A DNA stretch of 64,000 nucleotides from Achromobacter kerstersii (lineage in GTDB: Bacteria; Pseudomonadota; Gammaproteobacteria; Burkholderiales; Burkholderiaceae_B): positions 186,001-250,000 of the forward strand of contig NZ_CADIJQ010000007.1 in assembly GCF_902859595.1 (NCBI RefSeq), in the 5' to 3' direction. The position numbers and the translations under genes are program-made. Below, in pieces: positions 13,566 to 21,767 of this stretch (position 1 is the first letter of the stretch; each line of letters starts with the position of its first letter). The notes under the pieces were generated by a model. The model was not told the origin of the DNA, ran no database searches, and saw nothing but the letters and a program-made list of their open reading frames with translations.

Positions 13566-15358
13566 TCGTCCACTCCGCCCAGATACGCTTCAAGCACCGC
13601 GGGGTTGTTCTGGATGTCGGCGGGCAAGCCTTCGGCGATCTTTTCGCCAAAGTCCATTACCACCACGCGATCCACCAGGCCCATCACGAAATCCATATCG
13701 TGCTCGACCAGCAGGATGGCCATGCCTTCAGCGCGCAGCTTCTTCAGCAGCTCGGCCAGCTCGCACTTTTCTTGATACCGCAGCCCGGCCGCGGGTTCGT
13801 CCAGCAGCAGGATGCACGGGTCGGAGGCCAGCGCGCGCGCAATTTCCAGAATGCGCTGTTGGCCCAGCGCCAGCGAGCCCGCCTCGTCGTGCAGATGCTT
13901 ACCCAGGCCCACGCGCTCAACCTGGCGCGCGGCTTCGGCCAGCAGGCGCGCTTCTTCGGGCCGGTCCATGCGCCACGCCGCGGGCAGCACGCCGCGATGC
14001 CCGCGCAGGTGGGCGCCGATGGCCACGTTTTCCAGCACGCTCATGCGGCCCAGCAGGCGCACATGCTGGAACGTGCGCGACAACCCCAGCCGCGCAATCT
14101 TGCGCGCGCCAGCGCCCGCCACCGATTCGCCCAACAACGTCACCTGACCCGACGTAGGCGTATCCACGCCCGAGATCTGGTTGAACATCGTGCTCTTGCC
14201 CGCGCCGTTCGGGCCGATCAGCGCCAGGATTTCGCCCGCGCGTATCTCCAGGTTCATCGCGTTGTTGGCGACCAGGCCGCCGAACTTGCGCGTCACGTCC
14301 ACGGCCTTCAGCACCACTTCTCCACGCGCCGGCATGGGCTTGCGCGGCAGCGGCTCGGCGTTCATGTCCACGCGGCGCACCGCCTTCTTGACCGGCACCC
14401 AGCGGGTCAGCACCGGCCACAGGCCGCTGCGGGCGCGGTGCAGCAACAGCACCATGCCAAACCCGAAAACGATGACTTCAAAGTTGCCCGTCTGGCCCAG
14501 CAGCTTGGGCATCCAGTCCTGCAGCCATTGCTTGAGCACGGTGAATACCCCCGCACCCACCAGCGCGCCCCAGACCTGGCCCGCGCCGCCGATGACGGTC
14601 ATGAACAGGTATTCGATACCCATCTGCAAGCCGAACGGGTTGGGGTTCACGAAGCGCTGCATGTGCGCATACAGCCAGCCCGACGCGCAGGCCTGCAACG
14701 CCGCGATGATGAAGATCACCATGCGCGAACGCGCCGTGTCCACGCCCATGGATTCCGCCATGACGCGCCCGCCCTTGAGCGCGCGGATGGCGCGGCCTTC
14801 GCGCGAGTCCAGCAGGTTTTGCGTGGACCATACCGCCACGAGCAGGAACGCCCAGATCAGGTAGTAGATGTGTTCGCCCTGGTTCAACGACCAGCCGAAC
14901 AGGCTGATGGCGGGGATGTCCGGAATGCCGGTATGCCCGCCCAGCCCTTCAACGGAACCGAAAGCGAAGTACAGCGACAAGCCCCATGCAATGGTGCCCA
15001 GTGGCAGGAAGTGGCCCGACAGCTTGAGCGTGATCGCGCCCAGCAAATACGCGATCACCAGCGTCAGCACCAGGCCGGCCAGCAGCGTCAGCCAGGGCGA
15101 TGCGCCCAGCCATGCCAGCCAGCTGGGCAGCGTGTCGGCGCGGGTCGTCAGCAGCGCGGTGGTGTAGGCGCCCACGCCCACGAACGCGGCCTGCCCAAAG
15201 CTGGTCAACCCGCCCACGCCCGTCAGCAGCACCAGGCCCAGCGCCACCAGCGCGTACAGGCCGATGTAGTTCAGCAAGGTCACATAGAACGGCGGCAAGG
15301 CCAGCGGCCCCAGCGCCAGCAGCGCCAGGAACACGAAGAGGATGATGCGGGGGTTCAT
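13562..15358 (-). CDS. Fused LivM permease and LivG ATPase
   Basis: 598 residues in one chain. Residues 1 to about 320 are a LivM-type permease with many hydrophobic segments and the [14 protein letters not shown] opening and [15 protein letters not shown] motif. Residues about 345-598 are a LivG ATPase with GPNGAGKST, a signature reading [15 protein letters not shown] (usual LSYGQQ), Walker [12 protein letters not shown] and [10 protein letters not shown]. Such fusions occur in Bordetella, Achromobacter and Burkholderia. It overlaps livH by 4 bp on one side and livF by 4 bp on the other, so the operon is tightly coupled. Confidence 0.93.
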   Translation of the reverse strand: MNPRIILFVFLALLALGPLALPPFYVTLLNYIGLYALVALGLVLLTGVGGLTSFGQAAFVGVGAYTTALLTTRADTLPSWLAWLGASPWLTLLAGLVLTLVIAYLLGAITLKLSGHFLPLGTIAWGLSLYFAFGSVEGLGGHTGIPDIPAISLFGWSLNQGEHIYYLIWAFLLVAVWSTQNLLDSREGRAIRALKGGRVMAESMGVDTARSRMVIFIIAALQACASGWLYAHMQRFVNPNPFGLQMGIEYLFMTVIGGAGQVWGALVGAGVFTVLKQWLQDWMPKLLGQTGNFEVIVFGFGMVLLLHRARSGLWPVLTRWVPVKKAVRRVDMNAEPLPRKPMPARGEVVLKAVDVTRKFGGLVANNAMNLEIRAGEILALIGPNGAGKSTMFNQISGVDTPTSGQVTLLGESVAGAGARKIARLGLSRTFQHVRLLGRMSVLENVAIGAHLRGHRGVLPAAWRMDRPEEARLLAEAARQVERVGLGKHLHDEAGSLALGQQRILEIARALASDPCILLLDEPAAGLRYQEKCELAELLKKLRAEGMAILLVEHDMDFVMGLVDRVVVMDFGEKIAEGLPADIQNNPAVLEAYLGGVDE

Positions 15359-16395
15359 TCGTCTTCTTCCTCGACGTGATGGCTTTTCAACGAGCGCCAG
15401 AGCAGCACGGGGATGATCAGCGTGAACACAATGATTTCTTTGTAGGCGCTGGCGTAAAACGACGAGAACGCTTCGATCAGGCCCACCAGAATGGCGCCGC
15501 CCGCCGCCAGCGGGTAGCTGACCAGCCCGCCGATGATGGCGCCCACGAAGCCCTTCAGGCTGACCATGAAGCCTGAATCGAAATACATGGTGGTGATGGG
15601 GGCGATCAAAATGCCGGACACCGTGCCGATCAGCGCGGCCAGGAAGAAGGTGGCGCGGCCCGCGAAAATGGGCGAAATGCCCATCAGTCGCGCGCCCAGC
15701 CGGTTGAACGCGGCGGCGCGCAGGGCTTTGCCGTACATCGAGCGCTCAAAGAACTGGTACAGCACCACGATCAGCACCGCCGACACCGCCACCACCCACA
15801 GTGCCTGGCTGTTGACGTTGATCGGCCCCAGCGTCAGGCTGGCGTCGGAAAACGGCGCGGTGCGCGCGCCCTCGGCGCCAAACGCCAGCAGCCCCAGGCC
15901 AACCAGCGCCAGGTGCACGGCAATGGACACGATCAGCAGCACCAGCGTTGAAGCCGACGCGATGGGTTGGTAGAACAAGCGATACAGCTGCGGACCCATC
16001 GGCACCACCAGCAGCAGCGTCAGCAAGGCCTGCACCGCCATCGGCAATTGCGCCAGCGGCAGCTGGTAAAGCAGGCCCGCCAGGATCAGCGGATAGATCA
16101 CCTTGACGCCAATGCGCCACAGGCCGCGGTTGCGGCCAGGGCGCTTGGCCCGCGCCATCAGGTCGGCGGCGGCTTCGGCCAGCGCGAACGCCAGCAGCAG
16201 CCAGACCAGCAGCACGGGTTTACCGGCCTGGATGGCCGCCATGGTCAGCGCACCGAAGGCGACGAATTCGCCCTGAGGGATGAACAGCACGCGGGTAACG
16301 GTAAAGACCAGCAGGATCGACAACGCCAACAACGCATAGATCGCGCCGTTGGTGATGCCGTCCTGCCCAAGTATCAAGGCGATCTGAGCATTCAT
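15355..16395 (-). CDS. livH: Branched-chain-type ABC transporter permease LivH
   Basis: 346 residues, strongly hydrophobic, with the family opening GITNGAIYALLALSILLVF and FIPQGEFVAFGAL, and the conserved cytoplasmic loop FERSMYGKALRAAAFNRLGARLMGI that contacts the ATPase. It is longer than E. coli LivH (308) through a loop near residues 75-95. It starts 18 bp after the binding-protein stop. Confidence 0.93.
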   Translation of the reverse strand: MNAQIALILGQDGITNGAIYALLALSILLVFTVTRVLFIPQGEFVAFGALTMAAIQAGKPVLLVWLLLAFALAEAAADLMARAKRPGRNRGLWRIGVKVIYPLILAGLLYQLPLAQLPMAVQALLTLLLVVPMGPQLYRLFYQPIASASTLVLLIVSIAVHLALVGLGLLAFGAEGARTAPFSDASLTLGPINVNSQALWVVAVSAVLIVVLYQFFERSMYGKALRAAAFNRLGARLMGISPIFAGRATFFLAALIGTVSGILIAPITTMYFDSGFMVSLKGFVGAIIGGLVSYPLAAGGAILVGLIEAFSSFYASAYKEIIVFTLIIPVLLWRSLKSHHVEEEDE

Positions 16396-16413
16396 GCGAA
16401 AAAGTCCAAGCCG

Positions 16414-17565
16414 TTACTTCACGAGCGTCCAGTTGCCGTCTTTGACGGTGATGAGCTCGCGGCCGCGGTCATCGAAGCCGCTGTGGTCCGCGGCGCTCAT
16501 GTTGTAGACGCCTTGCGTGCCTACCAGCTCCTTGGTCTGTTCCAGCGCGTCGCGCAAGGCGCTGCGGAATTCCTTGGTGCCCGGCTTGCCGGCCTTTTCT
16601 GCAATCGGTACCGCCTTTTCCAACAACAGGCCGGCGTCATAGACGTTGGCGCCGAAGGTGGCGGGCTTGGAGCCGTTCAACTTTTCGTACGCGGCGATGT
16701 AGTCGCTGGCGACTTTCTTGGACGGGTTGCTGTCCGGCATTTCCGGCAGCACCAGCATCAGGCTGGCGGCCAGCACCGTGCCTTCGACCTTCTTGCCGCC
16801 CAGCTTCAGGAAGTCGGGCAGGGCCGCGCCGTGGGTTTGGTAGAACTTGCCCTTGTAGCCCTGATCGAACAGCGTGGTTTGCGGCAACACGCTGGCCGCA
16901 CCCGGGGCAGCGACCAGCACGGCGTCGGGCTTGGCGGCCAGGATCTTCAAGGCCTGGCCCGTGACCGAGCTGTCAAAGCGCAGGTAGCGTTCGTTGGCGG
17001 TGACCTTGATGCCTTTCTCGGTGGCCAGGCCCGAGAAAACCTTGTACCAGTTCTCGCCATACGGATCGTTCAGGCCGATGAAGCCCACCGTCTTGATGCC
17101 GTTCTTGGCCATGTGGTCCACCAGCGCACGGGCGATGATGTCGTCGTTCTGCGTGGTCTTGAACACCCACTTCTTCTGATCGTTCATCGGCAGCACCACC
17201 GCCGCTGTGCCCACGGGCGCCAGCATCGGCACGCCGGCTTCCGCGGCGAACTGGATCACGCCCATGGCGTTGGGCGAACCCGACGGCCCGATCAGCGCGT
17301 CCACGTTCTGCTCCGAAATCAGTTTCTTGAAGGCGGTGACCGAGTTGGTCGAATCGCTGGCGTCGTCCAGCGAGATGTACTCAATGGTCAGGTCACCGAT
17401 CTTCTTGGGCAGCAGCGGCACCGTGTTCTTTTGCGGAATGCCCACCAGCGCGGTGGGGCCGGTGGACGACGTGACGACGCCCACTTTGACTTGGGCCAGC
17501 GCGGGCAGGGCGAACAGGGTGGCGATGGCGGCAGCAGCAGCCAGGGGGAGTTTCTTCGACAGCAT
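16414..17565 (-). CDS. Periplasmic substrate-binding protein of the Liv-type transporter
   Basis: 383 residues with a cleavable signal peptide (MLSKKLPLAAAAAIATLFALPALA, cut before QVKV). The mature part is a two-lobe Leu/Ile/Val-binding fold: VGVVTSSTGPTALVG, DDASDSTNSVTAFKKLI, DALIGPSGSPNAMG and a C-terminal NVYDAGLLLEKAV. The Ser/Thr and Asp/Glu pattern that grips the amino-acid backbone in LivK is altered, as in homologues binding aromatic acids, so the ligand may be non-amino-acid. A strong ribosome site GGAGG lies 8 bp before the ATG. The 176-bp gap upstream could hold an internal promoter. Confidence 0.9.
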   Translation of the reverse strand: MLSKKLPLAAAAAIATLFALPALAQVKVGVVTSSTGPTALVGIPQKNTVPLLPKKIGDLTIEYISLDDASDSTNSVTAFKKLISEQNVDALIGPSGSPNAMGVIQFAAEAGVPMLAPVGTAAVVLPMNDQKKWVFKTTQNDDIIARALVDHMAKNGIKTVGFIGLNDPYGENWYKVFSGLATEKGIKVTANERYLRFDSSVTGQALKILAAKPDAVLVAAPGAASVLPQTTLFDQGYKGKFYQTHGAALPDFLKLGGKKVEGTVLAASLMLVLPEMPDSNPSKKVASDYIAAYEKLNGSKPATFGANVYDAGLLLEKAVPIAEKAGKPGTKEFRSALRDALEQTKELVGTQGVYNMSAADHSGFDDRGRELITVKDGNWTLVK

Positions 17566-17741
17566 GGCAAAACCTCCGGATAGGGAGCAGAGTGGGAGTG
17601 CGGCTGAAAAGCGGAGAAAACAGGAACGACAGGAATTACTTGTTGCTTAAAATCTCTAACCCTCAAGGATGAGCACTGTAGACGTGGTACTGATGCTTAC
17701 CTATCCGTTAAAACCCGACGACAGACGGGGGATGCGCCCGG

Positions 17742-18470
17742 TCAGATGGTGATGGAACTGACGCTGGCGCCGCCGCACACAAACAAGGTCTGGCCGGTGA
17801 CGAAGCTGTTGGCGGGGTCCGCAAAGAACATCACGGCGCGCGCCACATCGTCCGAGCGGCCCAGGCGCTTGACCGGGATGCCGTTGGCCAGCTGCTTTTC
17901 TCGTTCGCTGCCGGGTTCGATCACTTCGTAGAACATGTCCGTCTGGATCGGGCCGGGCGCCACCACGTTGACCGTGATGCCGTAGGGCGCAAGCTCCAGC
18001 GACCATGTGCGCGCCATGCCGACCATGCCGGCCTTGGTGGCCGAGTACGCAGTGCGGGTGGGCAGGCCCAGCGCGCCGCGCGAAGACATCATCACGATGC
18101 GGCCGAAATGGCGTTCCTGCATGCCGGGCAACGCGGCCTGCACCAGGCTGATCGCCGCACCCAGGTGGATCTGCGTCAACCCGTGCAGCTCTTCCTGCGT
18201 GACTTGCGGCAACAGGTTTGGCCAGATGACGCCCGCGTTGTGGATAACGTGGCTGATGGGAAATTTGGACGCGGCCTCCTGGCCGGCTTGCGCGGTGGCG
18301 TCAGCGTCCAGCAAGTCCACCTGCATGTTGTGCAGGCGCGGGTGGGTGAAGTCAGCGGCGCGGCGCGCCATCGAAATCACTTCGTAGCCCGCATCCAGCA
18401 TGCTGCGGCAGATTTCGGCGCCGATGCCGGCGCTGCCGCCGGTGACCAGCGCTACGTTCGTATGTGTCAT
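17742..18470 (-). CDS. Short-chain dehydrogenase/reductase
   Basis: 242 residues, classical SDR: TGGSAGIG cofactor motif near residue 10, NAG in HVIHNAGV, catalytic serine in MMSSRGAL, YSATK with Tyr and Lys, and PGPIQTDMF. It oxidises or reduces a hydroxyl/keto group with NAD(P)H. The start MTHTNVALVTG was chosen because upstream sequence belongs to another frame. It follows the cyclase-family gene by 35 bp, so it is part of the catabolic operon, probably acting on a hydroxyacyl-CoA or alicyclic intermediate (inference). Confidence 0.9.
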   Translation of the reverse strand: MTHTNVALVTGGSAGIGAEICRSMLDAGYEVISMARRAADFTHPRLHNMQVDLLDADATAQAGQEAASKFPISHVIHNAGVIWPNLLPQVTQEELHGLTQIHLGAAISLVQAALPGMQERHFGRIVMMSSRGALGLPTRTAYSATKAGMVGMARTWSLELAPYGITVNVVAPGPIQTDMFYEVIEPGSEREKQLANGIPVKRLGRSDDVARAVMFFADPANSFVTGQTLFVCGGASVSSITI

Positions 18471-18505
18471 GCGTGTCCTTGGTTGGAGTTCGCCAAATGT
18501 GCCGG

Positions 18506-19291
18506 TCAGGCCTTGGGCGCCAGCGCCAGCACGCGCAGGGGGCTGCCCGAACCGCTGCGGATCTTCAGCGGCGCCGAGAAGATCACCGCGCCCGTCGGCG
18601 GCAGCTGATCCAGGTTCGTCAGGCATTGCAGGCCGTAGCGGTTGTTGCCGTGCATGTAGTAGTGGCAGGGGTAGGGCGGGTCCAGATGCTGGGCCTGGCC
18701 CGCGTCCGTGCCCACGGATTCCGTGCCGAAGCCGTGCACATCGCGCTCCTTGATCAGCCAGGGCACAACGTCGGCGTCGGGGCCGGGCGAGTGCGCACCG
18801 TCGTCTTGCAGGTTCAGGTATTCGGCGGGCTTGGCGCGCTTGGACCAGTCGGTGCGCATCAGCACCCACGAGCGCGCGGGGATGCGGCCATGCTGTTCTT
18901 CCCACTTCTTCACGAAGTCGATGGTGAGCAGGAAGTCGGGGTTGTTGCGGGCCTCGGCGGAACAGTCGATGACGCAGGCGCTGGCGATGAAGGCGTCGAT
19001 GGGAATCGTGTCGACGGTGTTGTCGGGCTGGTCTTTGCCGGTGACCCAATGCGCGGGCGCGTCAAAGTGCGTGCCGGTGTGTTCCGAGCACGAGAAGTTG
19101 TTCCAGTACCAAGCCGGGCCGCGCTCGTCGTAACGCGAGATTTCCTCGATGCGGAACGGCCACGCTTGGCCGAATTCAGGAGGCAGCACGATGGTGGGGA
19201 ATTCTGGCGTCAGCGTCTCGGTCAGGTCCACGATGCCGATGCGCCCGGACGCAAGTTCCGTCATGAATTGGGCAAGTATGTTCTGGCTCAT
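18506..19291 (-). CDS. Cyclase-family metal hydrolase (KynB / isatin hydrolase type)
   Basis: 261 residues of PF04199. HTGTHFDAPAHW at 71-82 supplies H71, H75, D77 and H81, the metal-binding set of this family. Known members are kynurenine formamidase, isatin hydrolase and other amide or lactam hydrolases. The length is close to isatin hydrolase and somewhat more than KynB (about 210). Next to an indolepyruvate-type oxidoreductase and a Rieske oxygenase, hydrolysis of an indolic lactam or a formylated aminoaryl compound is plausible but unproven. Confidence 0.85.
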   Translation of the reverse strand: MSQNILAQFMTELASGRIGIVDLTETLTPEFPTIVLPPEFGQAWPFRIEEISRYDERGPAWYWNNFSCSEHTGTHFDAPAHWVTGKDQPDNTVDTIPIDAFIASACVIDCSAEARNNPDFLLTIDFVKKWEEQHGRIPARSWVLMRTDWSKRAKPAEYLNLQDDGAHSPGPDADVVPWLIKERDVHGFGTESVGTDAGQAQHLDPPYPCHYYMHGNNRYGLQCLTNLDQLPPTGAVIFSAPLKIRSGSGSPLRVLALAPKA

Positions 19292-19359
19292 GCTGTTGCT
19301 CCTTTTGATTCGTGTTGGGGGTCGTGCGTGGGCGGCGGCGGGGAGTCATGCCGGAGCCG

Positions 19360-20601
19360 TCAGGCGCCCAGTTCCCGTTCCAGTCCCTTGGGGTTTTCGG
19401 CCAGCCGAGCGCGGAATTCCTGCGCCACGTCGCCGACATAGACGTCTTCAACGCCATCCTTCAAGGCGCGCACGATGGCGGCGGCAATGGCTGCCGGCGC
19501 CACGCGCGGCGGGGGCGTGCGCTGTTCCCATTCGTGGTCGACCGGCCCGGGGAACACGTTCACCACCCGCACGCCCGCGCCACGCATCTCGGCGCGCAGG
19601 CATTGCGTCAGCGACAAGGCGGCGGCTTGCGACGCCGACCACATGCCGCGCGACGGCAGGTTCATGTGCGCGTAGATGGACAGCACGTTGACCCAGGCGG
19701 TGGCGCTGTTCACGCCGTCGGCGGCGCGGCCGCACAGCGCGGGGCCGAAGCCTTGCGCCAGCCGCATCAGGCCCAGCACGTTGACGTCCAGCGCGTCGAG
19801 CGCGGTGTTTACGTCCTTGCGGCCCATCAGGCCGCCTTCGCGTTCCAGGTCGGCCGTGTTCACCAGGATCTCGACCTTGCCGCCGATGGAAGCCGCCGCG
19901 CGTTCGACGGAATCGGTATCGGTGACATCCAGCGTCACCGTCTGCACGCGCGGGTCGGCGGCCAGCGCGTCAAACGCCGCGTCGCGCTTCCAGGTTTGCG
20001 GGTTGCCCACGAACACCGTGGGGCAACCTGCGTCCAGCAAGGCGCGCGCGACGGCATTGCCCACGGCGGATTTGCCATCGGTGACGAGCGCGCGGCGGAA
20101 CTTCGGGTCGCACGAGGTTTCGCGCAGGGTCTTGTCGTCTTCCATGTTCGGGGTATTCCTTTCTGGCAGAGCGATCATCACGGCCTGGCCGCTGCGGTCC
20201 AGCTTCAGCGTCAGCCGCACGCGGGCGCCATCGGCGCAGTCTTGGTGCACATGGGCCACCACCGACGGGCCGGCGTCCATGCGCACGGTGCCTACGCGCC
20301 ACGGCAGGCGTTCGCGGAAGTACAGGTCGTTGCTGTGATGCAGGGTGGTGCTGACCAGCAGCACGCCGTTGGGGTCGGCAGGCTTCCAGGGCAGGTGCTC
20401 GGACAGGCAATGGCCGCAGACTTCACGCGGCGGATATTGCACCGCGCCGCAGTCGGCGCAGGTCTGAAGATCAAAGCGGCCTTCGGCGGCGGCGGCGGTC
20501 AGCCCCAGCGCGGCGCGGCTACGCGAACCCGGCGGCAGCGTGGGCTGGCGAGTGCGCGCCACCGGATTCTTCCGGGGCGGTTTGGCTAGCGGCTCGGTCA
20601 T
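19360..20601 (-). CDS. DUF35 acyl-CoA-binding protein fused to a degenerate SDR
   Basis: 413 residues. The first about 150 form a DUF35 unit: a zinc ribbon with C48, C51, C62 and C65 (CADC...CGHC), then an OB-fold. DUF35 proteins bind acyl-CoA and partner thiolase-fold enzymes. Residues about 168-413 look like an SDR whose catalytic parts are lost: the glycine motif reads TDGKSAVG, NNAG reads NTAD, and with Ser308 in place the Tyr and Lys expected at 321 and 325 are Trp and Gln. The SDR half is therefore probably structural or CoA-binding. The ATG overlaps the thiolase-like stop by 4 bp, so the two proteins are likely partners. Confidence 0.87.
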   Translation of the reverse strand: MTEPLAKPPRKNPVARTRQPTLPPGSRSRAALGLTAAAAEGRFDLQTCADCGAVQYPPREVCGHCLSEHLPWKPADPNGVLLVSTTLHHSNDLYFRERLPWRVGTVRMDAGPSVVAHVHQDCADGARVRLTLKLDRSGQAVMIALPERNTPNMEDDKTLRETSCDPKFRRALVTDGKSAVGNAVARALLDAGCPTVFVGNPQTWKRDAAFDALAADPRVQTVTLDVTDTDSVERAAASIGGKVEILVNTADLEREGGLMGRKDVNTALDALDVNVLGLMRLAQGFGPALCGRAADGVNSATAWVNVLSIYAHMNLPSRGMWSASQAAALSLTQCLRAEMRGAGVRVVNVFPGPVDHEWEQRTPPPRVAPAAIAAAIVRALKDGVEDVYVGDVAQEFRARLAENPKGLERELGA

Positions 20602-21767
20602 GCGTCGCTCCTTGCCAGAATGGCCGCGGCGGTGCACAGCCCGCGGTCGTAATTGATCATGCCGAAGCCGCTGACCAAGCCAATGCGGGCGTCAGCCACT
20701 TGCGTGCCGCCTGCGGTGCCGGTCAGTTGGCGCAAGGCTTCGATCAGGCCCAGGTAGCCGCCCGCGGCACCCGCCTGGCCTACCGACAGCTGGCCGCCAT
20801 TGGTGTTGAAGGGGAAGCTGCCGTCCACGGTGAAGGTGTGCTTGCGGATGAATTCCGGCGCGGCGCCTTTTTCGCAGAAGCCCAGGTCTTCCATTTGCAT
20901 CAGGTTGATGACGGGATAGTCGTCATAGGCTTGCAGGAAGTCCATGTCGGCGGGCGTGGCGTTGGCTTGGCCGTAGAGTTCGTCCACGTCCATGGTCCAG
21001 CCGCCGCGCTTCTGGATCGGGTCGTCGATCCAGGCGTTGTGGCGTTCGATGGTGGCGCGGATGCGGGCGTAGGGCAGGTTCAGCGCGCGTGCCTGATCTT
21101 CGCGCATCACCAGAAAAGCGTCGGCGCCCGCGCAGGGCATCACGCAGTCGAACAGGTGGATTGGGTCGGTGATGACGCGCGCGTCCAGGTACTGCTGCAA
21201 GCTCAGCGGCTTTTTCATCAGCGCGTGCGGATAGCGCAAGGCGTTGTCGCGCTGGGCCACGCACAGCTTGCCGAAGTCTTCGCGGGTGGCACCCGTGGTG
21301 CGCATGTAGTTGGCCGTCAGCAGGGCGAAGCTGGCGTTCGGCCCGCCCGCGCCATAGGGGTAGACGGCGTCTTGCGCAAAGCGCGAGAACTGGCTGACCG
21401 TGTTGCGAAACGAGTCCACGTGGTTGGTGTCGCCCGCGATGCAGGCCACGATGTTCGCGTCGCCCGCTTGCACGGCGCGCGCGGCGCGGCGCAGGGCAGC
21501 CACGCCGCTGGCGCCGCCCATGGGGATGTGGTCCAGCCAGCGCGGGCTCATGCCCAGGTGCTGGACGAGACCCACGGCGGTGTCGGGCGCCAGCGTGAAG
21601 CTGGACACGCACAGGCCGTCGACATCAGTCTTGGCCACGCCGGACTGCCGGATAAGCGCGCCGAGTGCGCGCCCCAGCCACCAATGCGCGGCATGGGTGG
21701 AATAGCGTTCATACGGGATCGTGACGGGCAGCGCCGCCACAATGCCGTCGTAGCCCAGGCGGCTCAT
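20598..21767 (-). CDS. Thiolase-fold protein lacking the thiolase catalytic residues
   Basis: 389 residues, SCP2/lipid-transfer-type thiolase fold. The position of the nucleophilic cysteine (C-S-S-G in thiolases) reads GGASG at 84-88, the conserved GHP histidine reads GQAG at 330-333, and the C-terminal CxGxG cysteine is Val365 in GLVSGFGM. Such proteins pair with DUF35 partners; in steroid side-chain breakdown the related Ltp2-DUF35 complex is a retro-aldolase rather than a thiolase. Here it overlaps the DUF35-SDR gene by 4 bp downstream and the CoA ligase by 4 bp upstream. C-C bond cleavage of a CoA thioester is a reasonable guess; function unproven. Confidence 0.87.
   Translation of the reverse strand: MSRLGYDGIVAALPVTIPYERYSTHAAHWWLGRALGALIRQSGVAKTDVDGLCVSSFTLAPDTAVGLVQHLGMSPRWLDHIPMGGASGVAALRRAARAVQAGDANIVACIAGDTNHVDSFRNTVSQFSRFAQDAVYPYGAGGPNASFALLTANYMRTTGATREDFGKLCVAQRDNALRYPHALMKKPLSLQQYLDARVITDPIHLFDCVMPCAGADAFLVMREDQARALNLPYARIRATIERHNAWIDDPIQKRGGWTMDVDELYGQANATPADMDFLQAYDDYPVINLMQMEDLGFCEKGAAPEFIRKHTFTVDGSFPFNTNGGQLSVGQAGAAGGYLGLIEALRQLTGTAGGTQVADARIGLVSGFGMINYDRGLCTAAAILARSDA

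Noticed and set aside
13700..15379. 559-codon plus-strand frame opposite livMG
   Set aside because: Gln/His/Arg/Ala-rich with no motif; the minus strand carries a complete transporter fusion.
17714..17733. Possible terminator CCCG...CGGG after the SDR gene
   Set aside because: Only a 4-bp stem with an 8-base loop and a short T run on the minus strand; too weak to call, so the SDR to livK relation stays open.
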